A stretch of DNA of 64,000 bases from Heliopora coerulea (Eukaryota > Cnidaria > Anthozoa > Scleralcyonacea > Helioporidae). Within the stretch, counting starts at the first letter, position 1. Each line of letters opens with the position of its first letter. Location: NCBI GenBank assembly GCA_030142905.1, contig JASJOG010000279.1, forward strand, positions 287,501-351,500, read 5' to 3'. Below, piece by piece: positions 42,752 through 55,189 of this stretch. A program made the position numbers and the translations under genes. The notes beneath the pieces were generated by a model. That model made no database searches, was not told the origin of the DNA, and saw only the letters and a list, made by a program, of their open reading frames with translations.

Positions 42752-45700
42752 CCCAAGTAAAATAATGGACGTCTTAACTCGTCGGTAGAGTTAAGCAAGA
42801 TTTGATATGAAGACACCTCGAGGGAATGTTTGGAACGGCATTGGCCTACCGAATGGTTTGCTGAAATGCGATAGTTCAGCAAACCTGTGCAGGGAAAATT
42901 GACAAAAATATGGAATTTTAAAAATCGTTTAAGTTTTCGTAAAAACAACAATTTCTTGACGATTTAGAAGCTCTGTTTGAAAAACGAATTATTGTGCACT
43001 GATATCATCGCACATACGCGAGCTTGGAGCTGTGACAAAGGATGTGCAAAAGTTAAACAGGCTCAATTCCGCCGAAAATGACTCTAAACGGGGGTCGAAC
43101 ATTACAACCCATGGCTGGAGAAACTCTAATCTAGAGTCATTGAAAGTCAGATGGACAGCAGAGGTTTCAAATGTGTTGTCTCTGTGCTTTGATTGATGGA
43201 CTGATTGTCCAGCTGGTATTCTCAGTATGACTACTTCGTTCCGCCAAACTGTCATAGATTTGAATTCCCTAAGCAGCAGAAAAAATCCATGACAGTCTGT
43301 CGGACCAAAGCTGTCACACTTCTGGCCAATTTCCACCATGCGACTGTGGTAAACAATTGTTGTTGTGACGTATGCAATAAATTCACTGAAGCCTTTAGGA
43401 CGTATTGCTGTACTTTAGAAAGCGAATCAAAAGCAGGAATTGTGCCTTCCAGAAAACATTATATATTCCAGGACGAAGGACTGCATACGAAAATCGTACC
43501 GAGTACAAGGGCCCTCAGCCTATTACTTAGGCAACCTATATGTACGCCAATCAAACCTCCATACGTTGTTAACATTCATTATACACCAGAGGCTATGCGG
43601 ATTCTTAAACTACAAGCATCTCACCAGTCCTGGGAATGTTGGGCGTTCGCCTCCATTTTGCCAACACGCAATCTCTCGAAATCTTTTTTGACATTTTGGA
43701 TTGCTAAGAGGTTCTGAACTTGATAAACGTTCGCGGTCATAAGCCATCCTTGGTGATGCTCGTTCGACTAGACCCGTTTAAGTGCTCACCAAGGAAGACA
43801 TTATTTTTTCCTCACTCCTCTGAAATCGAATATCAACGCATAGGCGGATTTAAGGTCATGCAAATAAGGCAGCCACCTAACGTTATTCATGGCCAATCGA
43901 AGTGATTTTGATTCGCATAGTGGTATGTTCATCGGAATTTATTAAAATGTTCGTCTTTGCTACATCCACCGTCTAAACAAGAAACATTACCCAGTACTTT
44001 TCTAGCAAATCTTTTCCGGTGAGGTTGACAAACATCGAAATTCATATTTTATCAGCTCTTGCGCTCGAGGCCAAAATTGGTGTTAGGTTACTCAAATGTC
44101 AATCATTTTGCCTAAGTTCGAGCTTACATCAAACCTTGAAATTGGTTGAATTACTTTGAGTGCCTCTACCATGGGCTGTGATTCGTTTGCCGACGTTTCG
44201 CCTAACGTACTGAACCTGAAGGAAGGTCGTCATATATTGTAATGGTCTTAAAAGCAATACGAAAAAAAAACACTCCAAAAAGCCCTAATCTTTTCCCACA
44301 TATGGAGTTCTGCGTGGGCAGTTCTGAATCGACGTAGAAAATGTTTAAAGGTAATGTTCCACCGTAGTGTTATGTCACACATTTGACTCTGATCAAAGGC
44401 TTTCGCTCGAAACGACAGTGACTTGCTCTCTCGTTTTTCGGCAGAGAACTAACTCTGAACTCTTTCTATGTATTTTTTTCTACAAAGATTGCCGTCCTGA
44501 GTACCATATTTGCCTTGGCATTTGTTATCAAAATAACCAGACTTACGTGAACTTTGCCGGTAAACAACCAGTTTAGCTTACCAAAAAATAAAGAAATGTT
44601 CTTTCATAAAACCTTGCACGAAATCCTTACCTTTCCATCATTCTCCCCAGATAAAAAATTACATATTACTTCCTCAACTGGATAAGGAATCTGTGTTATT
44701 GTAGGGACGGTATCACAGAATGCTCCGTCGGTATTTGCGATCCGTCTTTTAAGATGGTTTTTCTGACGAAGACAAGAAAAGCGGGTACCAGACTATACAC
44801 TGATCGCAAGACGTGATAAACACGTCTGTGGCGGTTTGACATTGACAACTCTTATCAAAAATCTAACAAAACATTGGTTCCTATTCTACTGACAATATAT
44901 GTTAAGTCAGGTGCCAGGTAAATTACAGTTCGCAAGAAAATACCAAAAACAAAATGCTCGTTTTCTACCTTGAAATATTTCAAACTGATATTGATAAATT
45001 ATTTACTGCTTGACTTTAAAACAAATTAAGATTTATTAAACAAAAGTTGTGAACGATAGTGTGTTGAGGTGATCAGTAGGTTAAACCTACAATCTTGGAC
45101 AAAACAATTGAGACAATTTTGCTCGATTAACAGAATTTGTATATTGCCCTTACATTTGGGCATTCATGCCCCCCCCCCCCATCCGTTTCAATGTTGTTTT
45201 TGGTCGTGTGAGCTCACAAAAAGGGGAATGGGGAAGCAACATATTTACAGACATTTGCTTTGAGAAGAAAGGAATAAGCATCATGTCCTAGTTTGTCTCA
45301 ACGGATTTTGGCCAAGATTGTAAGTGTTCAAATTTGCTTTTGTATAATTTTGTTTCAAAACAACTTTAGCTCAATTGAAAATACTTAAAACTAAGGAGAT
45401 CAAAAACATACGTCGATATACGAAGGTGTGAACGTTATGCCAGTGTACTCCGTAAATTTCAACGCTCAACGGGGGAGCTCTTCTAATTTTAACTTTACCA
45501 CGTGCGTTTTGAGATGAACGAAATAATCAGCTAAATCAGTCAACTTTCGCATGATCCAGCGATTATCTCCAAAGTCGTTTCCAGCCCGGGGATCTCATTT
45601 TATGGTCAACTGATTGGCAACTATAGTATCAGTGGGAATTATAAAGTTCATTGGAGCGAATTAGTTAATTTAAGATGGCCGCCCATGGGGGTAGAATTTA

Positions 45701-47124
45701 GTAGATTAGTTTCAGTTCCTTAGGCTAATACGCGGTCTTATACGTCAGTTCCAGGTGAAAGTAAAGTGAATTTTTTGGACCATTTGATGAGGGTTTTTTG
45801 TTTGATTTGTTTTCGTTATGAACTGTACAGAATTGCCGTCCATGGGACACCATGTTGTGTGCACTTTTCATTGGCCAATACTGAAGTGTTGACCGTTCCA
45901 GTTACAAAGAATACAGTTCACTAAGGTAATTACTCTAAAAAGCGCCGTGGCTTTTATTAAATTTTAGTTTTTGATGCGGAACTTATTTGAGGGCGGCGCT
46001 TATTAAACCTAACTGAAAGAAACGATTCTGGATAAAACATTACTACTTTTCACTTCTAATAACGACAACAACCAGAACAAGATGAATGATGTTACGGTAT
46101 TCTAACCTCGTAAATGACACACCGTCACTTTGGAGATACAATTTGGGGGACCTGCAGTCGTCCAGTTATGTACCGTTCTGTGATGCTGAAGGGGAAAATC
46201 CGGCACCGTACTGCCTTTTGCTAGATCTATTTCTGGCAGGAAATCCTTCGATGGATGCGATATTGACCATCCAGAAGACGACAGAGTAAGATGTTAAGGG
46301 AATTGTCGGACATCTAACCACGAATTTCTGCCTATAGAGGGATGGAAATGTTCGTTAATTTTGCATTAAAACTGTCACATATTGTCCATGTTCTTAGGGC
46401 TGCTATGACGACAGGAAGTCACTGTGAGAACGGGTGTGTGTGACTGAAGAAAAAGCAGATACCTGATAGGTGACCTACTAAAAGGAAATTTGCTGCGATG
46501 AAGCCTTGCACTCGTTTTGCACATTAAACAAAGTTGACTTGCAAAGGACGTTAGTTGATCAGAAACTTCGCTTTAAATAATGAGTTTCTTTGTGCACCTC
46601 TTTAAACTAAAAGTTTTAAACCTACTCTAATAGAATTGATAACGCTAAATTCAAACCTAAAAAGTTCTTACATGTTACACCAGCAGTTTTCTTGTATTAC
46701 TTGACAGAAATCTTCTACATCTTCTGTTTGAAAACTTGGATACGGGGCCATTTTATGTAAATTAACACATTATTATATACCTCAAACGACTGATTATCGT
46801 CACCAGTCTTCAGTGCGTGGTCGTTTGTGAGGTCGCAAAGTCACGTCTCCCCGGTGATGCGATACAACGTATTTGAGAAAACCCAGAGACTTCCATCACA
46901 GTATTCAAGGGGCAACATGGAATTTTTGGTTCATGTTCACAAGGTAGTCAAATTTACGTTGATGTTTTGGATAATGAATATGCAATTACAATCAATATTG
47001 TGGTATGACATTTAATTATCAAATACTCAAACTGAAAATTATTATTTCCCTATTATGTATATGAAGTTAAAAGTTAACTAAGGACCTCTCCAGCAATTTA
47101 GTGGTCTATTTAACAATTAGATTA
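42752..47124. other. 4.4 kb without a supportable gene
   Basis: Two overlapping frames on opposite strands (plus 43205-43717, minus 42989-43339) are open but match no family I recognise. A partial MITE end like that at 16168 lies near 45930-46010. A C12 homopolymer lies at about 45168-45180. Two hammerhead/Penelope-like traces at 44186-44230 and 44385-44425 are noted as findings. Confidence 0.45.
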
Positions 47125-47302
47125 TGAGAGCGAAGCCTTCGTCAACTATCACCTTATAGAAGTCGAGAGCGAATAATCTAACTGTTTTAGTAGAAACACA
47201 CTTTGGAAAGAACATTTCTCGTCTTCTCTGGGATTGCACTTTCAAGTAAGCATTCTATTTCGTCTTCAGAAACTTCACAAAAACGAGAGATGGAAGCCAT
47301 TT
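47125..47302 (-). pseudogene. Fragment of a short cnidarian repeat-borne coding unit
   Basis: On the minus strand an ATG opens MASISRFCEVSEDEIECLLE, then SAIPEKTRNVLSK. A one-base shift is then needed to reach TVRLFALDFYKVIVDEG and a stop. From memory this resembles the N-terminal segment of tyrosine-recombinase-like, transposon-derived proteins that are abundant in cnidarian genomes. It is a fragment. Confidence 0.4.
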
Positions 47303-48245
47303 TCGCTGCTTGCTATCTATTGACGAATAGATAACGAGTAGCGTTGCCAATCAGAATGCAGCATTTGCAATAGTACTCGACTAAGTTTCAACTAATCAAG
47401 GTTATTTACACATAAACTTTCATACCATTTAGTTATTGAATATTTATGTTTACATCCAGGACTAATTTTGGAGTAAAGTAATGGTACAAGTCTGTGGTTT
47501 GGCTTTTGAATATCAGAATATGTCCATTAAGAGGCAATGGTGCTCATTAGTATTTTGCTTTGGTCAATGCTAGCTGATTTTACTCAAAAAAAAGGACAAG
47601 CCCTGCCCCTTAATGAGTTAACAGCCATCTCCTCAACATATTTAGAGGCAAGGGTACACTTTGGTATTTTCCCCTGGCCAGCTCCCAGCAATTTTCCTAA
47701 TCAAGATGACAAGCTCTGCCCCTTCATAAGTTAAATTACATGTGTAATAGCACAAGAATGTTATTGTTGAACAATGCTGTGTTTTGCATTCTGTTACTAT
47801 AAAAAAAAAAAGAGTCCATCATTGCTGCACCCTTCTTCTATACAGGGAACTAATTAACTTAGCTGATCTAATACAACATGACCTGATGAGTATTTTTACA
47901 GTTGGTACACTGAGATAATTCTGTATACTTCAAATCAGCATTTGGGCTATAGCATTGATCTTCTTGTATTACATCTATTTTTGTAATTGCAGATCACACC
48001 TTCCAGTATACTGACAAAAACAGTTTACTTTACTCTTCACCTTATCTCAGTCTGTATTATTTTCATAGAGGTGCCAATAAAAGTCCAAAGGTAATGGTGC
48101 TATGAGAATGTACAATTGTTTAATGCCTGCTTGTTTAGTTTTTGTAATTTTTCCCAAAATATGTGAGTGAAGCTTACTGGAATAGGACAGTAGACTCTGT
48201 TAAACTTTAAATTTATTCTCCCTGTATTTTAATTAACCCTTAACA
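47303..48245. other. Non-coding stretch, nothing recognised
   Basis: AT-rich, with two similar AAGC(C)CTGCCCCTTAATGAGTTA phrases around 47600 and 47710 and no gene. Confidence 0.4.
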
Positions 48246-48546
48246 GGGCAATGGTAAAGGTAAAGGTAAAGTGTCTTTATTTATACTGGATAACCCTATT
48301 CGCTATTTTGGCTGTTCTCCCTAGAGGTCAAGTGAGGGCCATCCCTCATGGATCCAGTGTGTTACTACAGGAGGAAACCAAAGTACCCGGAGAAAACCTG
48401 CAATGCTCGGTAGAGTCAAACTGCACAACACTCTTCTCAAATGTGACAAAGGTAACTTTAATAAGATAAATGCACAGAGCCAGAATCAAACCCTAGTCAC
48501 AGTGGTGAGAGACATGTGCACTACCACTTTAACACCAGCACTCCTT
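48246..48546 (-). mobile_element. tRNA-like SINE, family A, best-preserved copy
   Basis: The tail is ATGGTAAAGGTAAAGGTAAA, that is, (CTTTAC)n at the 3' end on the minus strand. Then come CCCTCATGGATCCAGTGTG and GGAGAAAACCTGCAATGCTC. The head has the B box as GGTTTGATTC on the minus strand and AGTGGTGAGAGACATGTGCA on the plus strand. Confidence 0.8.
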
Positions 48547-49038
48547 TAATGGTACACTTTTGAATTTTATTCTGGCTAATGGCAGACATGTTTATTCAGC
48601 AGAGTTGAATGACTGCCATTTCACAGGTTAGCTTGCCAAATTAGTTAACCCTTTTCAGTCTGAGATATCCTTCCTTGATGTGTTGAATTGTCTGGTATTG
48701 GCTGAAGTAAACTTCAGAAGTTGGCTACAGATCAGGAGGAGTTAATTGGGGCATTCTTGACCCTTTGGAGACTAAGATCTCTCCCCTTGTCAACTGAAAT
48801 TGTCTGGCATTATTTAAAATTAAAATCAAAAAGTGAGATAGAGAATAAAAGCAGTTTTGGGACATGAGTACAATTTTGGAATTTTTTCCAGGCTAACATC
48901 AAGTGATTTTATTCCACTGGGGGGGAGTTGCTTGCACCTTACTGGGTTAATGTTCTTGCATCTTTTTAAAATACGTTTTTCCAAATAATTCCAACCTATT
49001 ATGTGAAAAGTGGTTGTAGGGTAACAAAGATGATCTTA

Positions 49039-49170
49039 AGATAGATGAATGATCTTCAAGCTCTGTACTCAGAAAATGATTTCTGACCCCTAGACGGGGA
49101 TCGAACCAGCAACCTTCTGATGACCTGTGAGACACTCTAACCATTGAGCTACTGAGACTCAGATGGTGAG
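49039..49170 (-). mobile_element. tRNA-derived SINE, family B, minus-strand copy
   Basis: The minus strand reads GTAGCTCAATGGTTAGAGTG (A box) and GGTTCGATCCCCGTCTAGGG (B box), then ATCATTTTCTGAG and GCTTGAAGATCATTCATCTA. Just beyond it (49180-49255) there is a short AACATATAACA-type simple repeat. Confidence 0.8.
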
Positions 49171-49599
49171 CTAAGATAACATATTAATATTTAACATAAC
49201 ATATAACAGTTAACATATAACATATAAGATAACATATAACAGTTAACATATATCCAAGCTCTCAAATTTCTAAAATCATAAAGATGATCTCCACGCTGAT
49301 TTTAGTGTTTTAACATATATTTAAACTATACATGTATATATACATCAACACACATGCTTCAGTGCTCCAAATTAAAGTTCCACACTCAAAACACCATTTT
49401 ACAATTGATAGCAACAAAATCAAAATTTCTCGATGTGGTAGAACAAAAGGTTTCAGTCAACTGATGATTATGCAAAGGCATTTCTTCACTGGGATCAGGT
49501 GATAATTTTTTCAAAAAGAAATGGAAAGGGCATTAACCTTGAAATCTCCAACAGTACTAATGCATTCTTAGATGCATTTGATACAGTTGATGTAGTTGA

Positions 49600-50880
49600 T
49601 GATAATTTTACACTGTATACCTTTCGGGTTAAGGGTGCGGCCTCTGGGGCCTAGGCCCGGGCCTCCCACACAATAGGACACACACCCCACATTTAGGGGA
49701 CTCCAGATTTTATTTTCTTAATATTGAAAAATAAAACATGATGTTTGGTCACTATCTTATCATCCTGGATATGGGAAGCTGCTTTATAATGGGAAGTGTG
49801 ATGAATCATCCTCCTGATATGTCGTTGAAAGGCTGCCCTCGGCCTTTGGGTGGTTAAAAAGATATTTGATATCATCTGTGAAGTTCAAAGTATTTGAGTG
49901 AACGTATAAGTAAATGAAAAGGTAAAATAAATAAAGTCGAGGGGCCCCCACAAAATTTGGTCCCGGGCCTTCCACAGTCTTATTCCAGCCGTGGACACAT
50001 TAAAGTCGTGTAACTCTCTGGAACAAATGTGTGACTGCTTGTGAGATGTTTTTACCGCCCACGACCTTGAGAAAAGCACGCGTGGTTCTCGAGAGAGGCT
50101 CTGATGATGGTTTCGAAGTAAACCCCAAATATTACCGATTCTTATTATATAGCTCAGCGGAATCCGTACGCAAAACTATGCGTGCTGAATTTGCGTGCTA
50201 ACTGGTTGGTGAATGATCCGATATTTTACGATGTTGGACCGGTTCTATACGCTTTTATTCCAGACCGGTGAGCTTTGGCGGGGAAATGTTTGAGATGATT
50301 TTAACGAAATTTAAGGAAAATGAAGCGCCTACAATGAAAACATTCCTAATAATTAAATGTTCTGGAACATTATTACTGCTTTTTTGTTTAAGGGTAATTG
50401 AATAAAAGCACGACAAACGAGTGATTAACTGGTGGAAACAATTAAGAAGCAAAACGAACAAGTTTCGAGGTAAGCTAAGAGCAACACCGTACAACGAAAA
50501 CCCAGTTAAAAATGGGAAAAGAAAACAAAAAACAAAACAACCAAGAAGCCGTATAATAAATTCTTATTAACCTCGTTTGCTCTGTCCGTACTCGAAAGTA
50601 TTTGCCTTTGGTTTGTTCGCAGAAATCTCGCTCCTTCGTCGCTTTGTGTGTACGACAACCTCAGGCAAATACTTTCCCGTACGATCGACGCACTCGGTTG
50701 ATACGTATTTAATATTCGTCTTGATTTTGGCTCGTTACTTGAGTTTTCAATATGTCCCTCTTGGGATGTTGTTTTATTCTGTGTAATGTATGGTGATAAA
50801 TTCTTCACCCACAATCCATGCTTGCGTCTCTGCTGGCAGTGCGTTTGCGTTTTGAGAAAATTATATAAGTTCGTAGTTTT
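49600..50880. other. Non-coding stretch with repeat pieces
   Basis: About 49630-49980 is bounded by GGCCTAGGCCCGGGCC-like and GGGGCCCCCACAAAATTTGG blocks, which suggest a decayed MITE. About 50405-50690 matches the repeat at 9260-9510. No gene is supported. Confidence 0.45.
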
Positions 50881-50995
50881 AAATTAACCGTGTAACTCAG
50901 GATCTGCTATTATGGCTGCGAATTTCATTAAGTTTTTTAAAAACTTTAATCAGTATTGACTAACCAATGACATAATTCCTGATGAACACAGCTCC

Positions 50996-53887
50996 ATGAC
51001 AAATAACGAGAACGCAGCCTTGTTATCACACACTTCTAATTATCCTAAACTTAAGGGATTCAGAATTGGACATTTAAATATTGCCAGCCTGATAAAACAC
51101 ATCGATGAACTGAAAGCTTAACTATCTGAACATCAATTCGAAATCTTTACTATTAGCGAAACTAGATTAGATAGTGAAATTGAAGTTGGCACAGTTGAGA
51201 TCCCTGGCTATAATATAGTCCGTCGTGACAGAAACAGAAATGGAGGTGGAGTGGTAATTTACGTCCGAGACAACATTCCTCATCTTAGGCGTGACGATTT
51301 GCTCGTAGACGAGTTAGAAGCAATTTGTCTTGAAATCAAAAAACCTAAATGCAAACCCTTTTTAATAGCAACTTGGTACCGCCCACCCAACTCTTCGGTA
51401 GAGATCTTTGACAAATTCGAGAATTTTCTTTATTTAGCTGAAAATGAGAATATGGACTTAATTATCACCGGTGATTTCAACTGTGATCTACTTACTACAA
51501 AACCAAACATACACACGAAGAAACTTTTAGACCTTCTTGATATTTATCAAATGCAACAGCATATTAAGATTCCGACGAGATCAACATTAGATACCAGCAC
51601 ATTAATCGACCTAGTAATTACTAAAATCGAAGACACTAAAACCATCGATAGCGGAGTCATTGGACTGGGGATCAGCGATCACGACCTCGTGTACATATGC
51701 CGCAAAATTAGCCTCCCGAAACAGAGACCGAAAACTATTGAAACAAGACAATTTAAACACTTCGATTCTGTCGCTTTTCAGAACGACCTTCGTGAAGCAT
51801 TTACTACGTGTACCTTCCACTTCGACCCGAATATTATGTGGGAAGAGTGGAAGACGACATTCCTGAAAATTGCAAATTTCCATGCTCCCAATAGGACTCG
51901 TAAAGTAAAAAGTACTCACACTCCTTGGATAACTGAGGATATTAAAAAGCTTGGTTATCGTAGAGACTATCTTAAAAAGAAAGCAGTTAGACTTAAATCG
52001 AACAACTATCATATTGCCTATAAGTTGTGCAGAAACCAAGTCACCAAACTTATCAGAAATGAAAAAACCAAGTATTATAATACTAAGTTAAAAAATTGCA
52101 ACAATAGCAAGGAGTGTTGGCTAGCTATAAACAAACTATTAAATAGGCAATCCAAATCAACAATGATCAACAGTATTAAAGTAAAAAGGTCGGATGTGAC
52201 TGGCGACAAAAACATCGCTGAAGAGTTCAATAACTATTTCTGCTCAATCGGACCAGAGTTAGCAAACAATATTTATTCCACTGGCATTGATCCACTTAGT
52301 TATGTGACTCCGGTATCGTCTATATTTGAGTTCCACGATATAACATATGAAGAAGTAAACTGCGTTATTCAAAACTTGAAAATGAGTAAATCACCGGGTC
52401 TTGATAATATTTCTGTTAAATTACTCAAGGGAGCTGGTAATTCGATAATACCGACGATTACTTATTTGTTTAACTCATCCTTGCGTACTGGGATTTTTCC
52501 AGATGATTGGAAACTTGCCAAAGTCATTCCAATTTATAAATCGGGTGAAAAATCAGACCGCGGTAACTACCGACCTATATCTGTTATTACTGCTATCGCC
52601 AAAGTATTTGAGAAACTTGTTTACAAACAGGTAACGGTTTATTTGGAGGTAAACAATATCATTTCAACAAACCAATCAGGCTTTCGATCTCGCCACTCTA
52701 CTGAAACCGCACTTCTTAATTGTACAAATCAGTGGCTTGTGAACATGGATAACAACCTAATTAATGGCGTTCTTTTTCTAGATCTAAAAAAAGCATTTGA
52801 CACTGTTGACCATAACATACTATTATCAAAACTACAACTCTATGGAATACGAGGGACAGCGCATAGATGGTTTCAATCCTATTTAAAAGACAGAAAACAA
52901 ATATGTAAAATTAATCAAACAATGTCGGATGCTAAATCTATTCATTGTGGCGTACCACAAGGGACAAACCTTGGTCCTATGCTCTTCCTCCTCTATATAA
53001 ATGATCTCCCAAATTGTCTCACTAAAACTAGTTCTGTAATGTTCGCAGACGATACCAGTTTATCATGTGAAGGATCGTCATCGGCAGAAATTGAGGGAAA
53101 ACTAAATCACGATTTAGAAATGGTTCATATGTGGCTGACAACAAATAAACTAACTTTAAACCAGGAAAAGACTGAATATATGATTATTGGCTCACAGCAA
53201 AGACTTGATCTTATCTCTGAAGACATAAACGTCAGTCTAGCGAATGAGCCAATATCACGTGTTCAAACTAAAAACGTCCTTGGAGTCATTATCGACGAAA
53301 AACTTAAATGGCATGAACATAATGCAAAACAATGTAAAACTTTATCCTCATGCATTGGATTATTAAGAAGAGCTCGAGACTTTGTTACACAAGATGTCTT
53401 GGTAACAATGTACAACTCACTCGTTCTGCCGCACTTTACATACTGTTCTACGGTATGGCAAAATTCTAACACTGATCATATTAACAAACTCCACAAATTA
53501 CAAAAAAGAGCTGCACGTGTGATAACAAGGTCTACTTATGATGAAAGGTCATCCCAAATTTTTGAAATGTTGAACTGGAAATCCATTAAAGAAATCTTAG
53601 AGGAAAGGCAATTGGTAATGACGTTCAAAGCACTACGAGGACTAAGCCCAAAGTACCTAACTCAGTTATTTAATCTAAACAGCAATACCAGTCACGAACT
53701 TCGTAGTAATAATCGATATCTTCATTTGCCTAAACCTCGCACAAATTTTTTAAAGAAGAGTTTCTCGTATCAAGGAGCTGTGTCCTGGAACAAATTACCT
53801 AAGAAAGTAATCGACAATGTCATAAAAGGTAATATGTCACTAACATCATTCAAATCGTTTATTAAGAACCCTTTTGTAAGAAATTAG
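50996..53887 (+). pseudogene. LINE endonuclease-reverse transcriptase ORF2, one in-frame stop
   Basis: The frame is open from ATG 50996 to 53887 except for one TAA at 51119-51121; from 51251 it encodes 878 residues. Order: AP endonuclease (GHLNIASL, FTISETRLD, ATWYRPPNSS, IITGDFNCDLL, and GISDHDLVY with the catalytic SDH); then the reverse transcriptase (SKSPGLDNISVKLLK, YRPISVITAIAKVFEKLV, the LFLDLKKAFDTVDH block, HCGVPQGTNLGPMLFLLYIN, and FADD as the catalytic pair); then a C-terminal region with LPHFTYCSTVW and LQKRAARVITRSTY. The motifs place it near the CR1/L2/jockey group. The frame opens upstream of the first Met, so the true start may be lost. The near-intact frame suggests recent activity. 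Confidence 0.9.
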
Positions 53888-54089
53888 ATATAGTAAACTA
53901 AGCACTCTTATGAATATTAGAAGTAGTTTTCGAGTAGAATTCCAAATCTATAAATTTTATTTTGTTAATAATTAGAATAATTGTGTACGTCTAAGTATAA
54001 AATAGAATGTTAATGTTAGTTTTATTAGTGATACACGGCCATTTGAAAATCAGCATCGCTGAAATGCTACCGTGTTTTAAATAAGATTA

Positions 54090-54131
<42 letters not shown>
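53888..54131 (+). mobile_element. LINE 3' untranslated region, hairpin and ATA tail
   Basis: It follows the ORF2 stop directly. ACACGG (54033-54038) can pair with CCGTGT (54070-54075), with inner CATTT/AAATG and CAGC/GCTG pairs. Then comes a run of about 15 AAT units to 54131. This is the probable recognition structure and tail for target-primed reverse transcription. Confidence 0.75.
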
Positions 54132-54132
<1 letters not shown>

Positions 54133-54353
54133 GAACTAAATCGGATAGACTCTCTCCGACAGAGTTGATTAGCAATTTAACATAGCGCGTGGAAAACAAG
54201 CCGTCTGTTACTGCCAGAGGACGTGAAGTCGAGGCACTCCGAAGACTTTAGTGGATAACTTCAACGAATCTTTGGCATTCTGTTTAGAACTTGCGGCCAA
54301 CCTCTCGACAGCAGCCTTCGTGGTTCAATTGGTAGATCATTGCACTTGTATGT

Positions 54354-54361
<8 letters not shown>

Positions 54362-54394
<33 letters not shown>
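54362..54394. repeat. TA microsatellite
   Basis: An uninterrupted (TA)n run. Similar tracts are at about 54565-54602, 55412-55448, 55979-56019, 56262-56296 and 56440-56473, all within 2.1 kb. Confidence 0.9.
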
Positions 54395-54398
<4 letters not shown>

Positions 54399-54518
54399 TG
54401 CATTTGCGCACGCTTACTAGTCTCTAGTTAGAGCGCTCTGGCATGGCTTAGATGTACCACAAGCGTGGGACATTTGAGTTGCCTACATAATGTAAGCTAC
54501 TCCATCCTGCTCATCAGC

Positions 54519-54563
54519 ACTACACTGATGAGGCCCAATAGGCCGAAACGGTTCCGTCTGTAG

Positions 54564-54564
<1 letters not shown>
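54519..54564 (+). ncRNA. Type I hammerhead ribozyme
   Basis: All conserved core blocks are present in order: helix I strand ACTACA (54519-54524), CUGAUGA (54525-54531), helix II GGCC-CAATA-GGCC (54532-54544), GAAA (54545-54548), a very short helix III CGG-UU-CCG (54549-54556), U and C completing GUC (54556-54558), and the helix I partner TGTAGT (54559-54564). Cleavage is expected after C54558. The tiny near-palindromic helix III is typical of minimal hammerheads that work best as dimers. Hammerheads of this kind are known from Penelope-like elements in animals, and a Penelope remnant lies 135 bases downstream. TA microsatellites flank it. Confidence 0.88.
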
Positions 54565-54605
<41 letters not shown>

Positions 54606-54689
54606 GTATGTATGTATGTATATATGTATAAATAAATATATAAATCAAATAGCCGATACAATTCCTGAGTTTAAACTTCATATAAAATA

Positions 54690-55189
54690 ACCATAAAAAA
54701 ACTCATTTAAAAATTTTTTATTTCATCTCCGACGTTTCGAGGCAAGCCCCTTTCTCAAGGTCGTAATACAAAAGTCAGTAATCCACTTAAATATAAATTA
54801 AGCAACTAATTAAAATTCATAATTAAGTAAACTCCTTAAGATTGAGTCCATTTGGGATTAACGTATTCAATTTATACGCTCCAAACCCCTCCCTCTCCTC
54901 AGGCTTACTTACATCCGTTTTATCAGTAATCATTATTCTAATCTCCTCCAATCCCTGATATCCCTGCTGAAAAAAATGCGCATATAAATGCTCCCCTGCT
55001 ATTACCCTCTGACCCTTTCCATATCTTACTAACGAGCTCTTGTAATTGTTAAACCTCTTTCTAAACGATGTGATTGAGCTTCCAACGTACTGTTTTAAAC
55101 ACTTTTTACATTCAATCAAGTAAACCACTCCATTGGAGTCACAATCAAAGTCGTAATTGACATAATATTGCCGATTTCCAGAACTATCT
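54690..55189 (-). pseudogene. Penelope-like element, GIY-YIG end, minus strand, truncated
   Basis: The minus-strand frame from about 55189 to the stop at 54823 encodes YDFDCDSNGVVYLIECKKCL, then KQYVGSSITSFRKRFNNYKS, the GIY-YIG nuclease core with its Cys residues, and ends EREGFGAYKLNTLIPNGLNL. Penelope-like retroelements carry this nuclease after their reverse transcriptase; the reverse transcriptase is missing here. The 3' flank contains CCTTGAGAAAGGGGCTTGCC then TCGAAACGTCGGAG, a hammerhead-like relic. At about 55189 the sequence turns into an inverted copy of its own end. Confidence 0.85.

Noticed and set aside
42989..43717. Open frames of 116 (minus) and 170 (plus) codons
   Set aside because: No domain recognised on either strand and no splice context that decides between them; left as unassigned.
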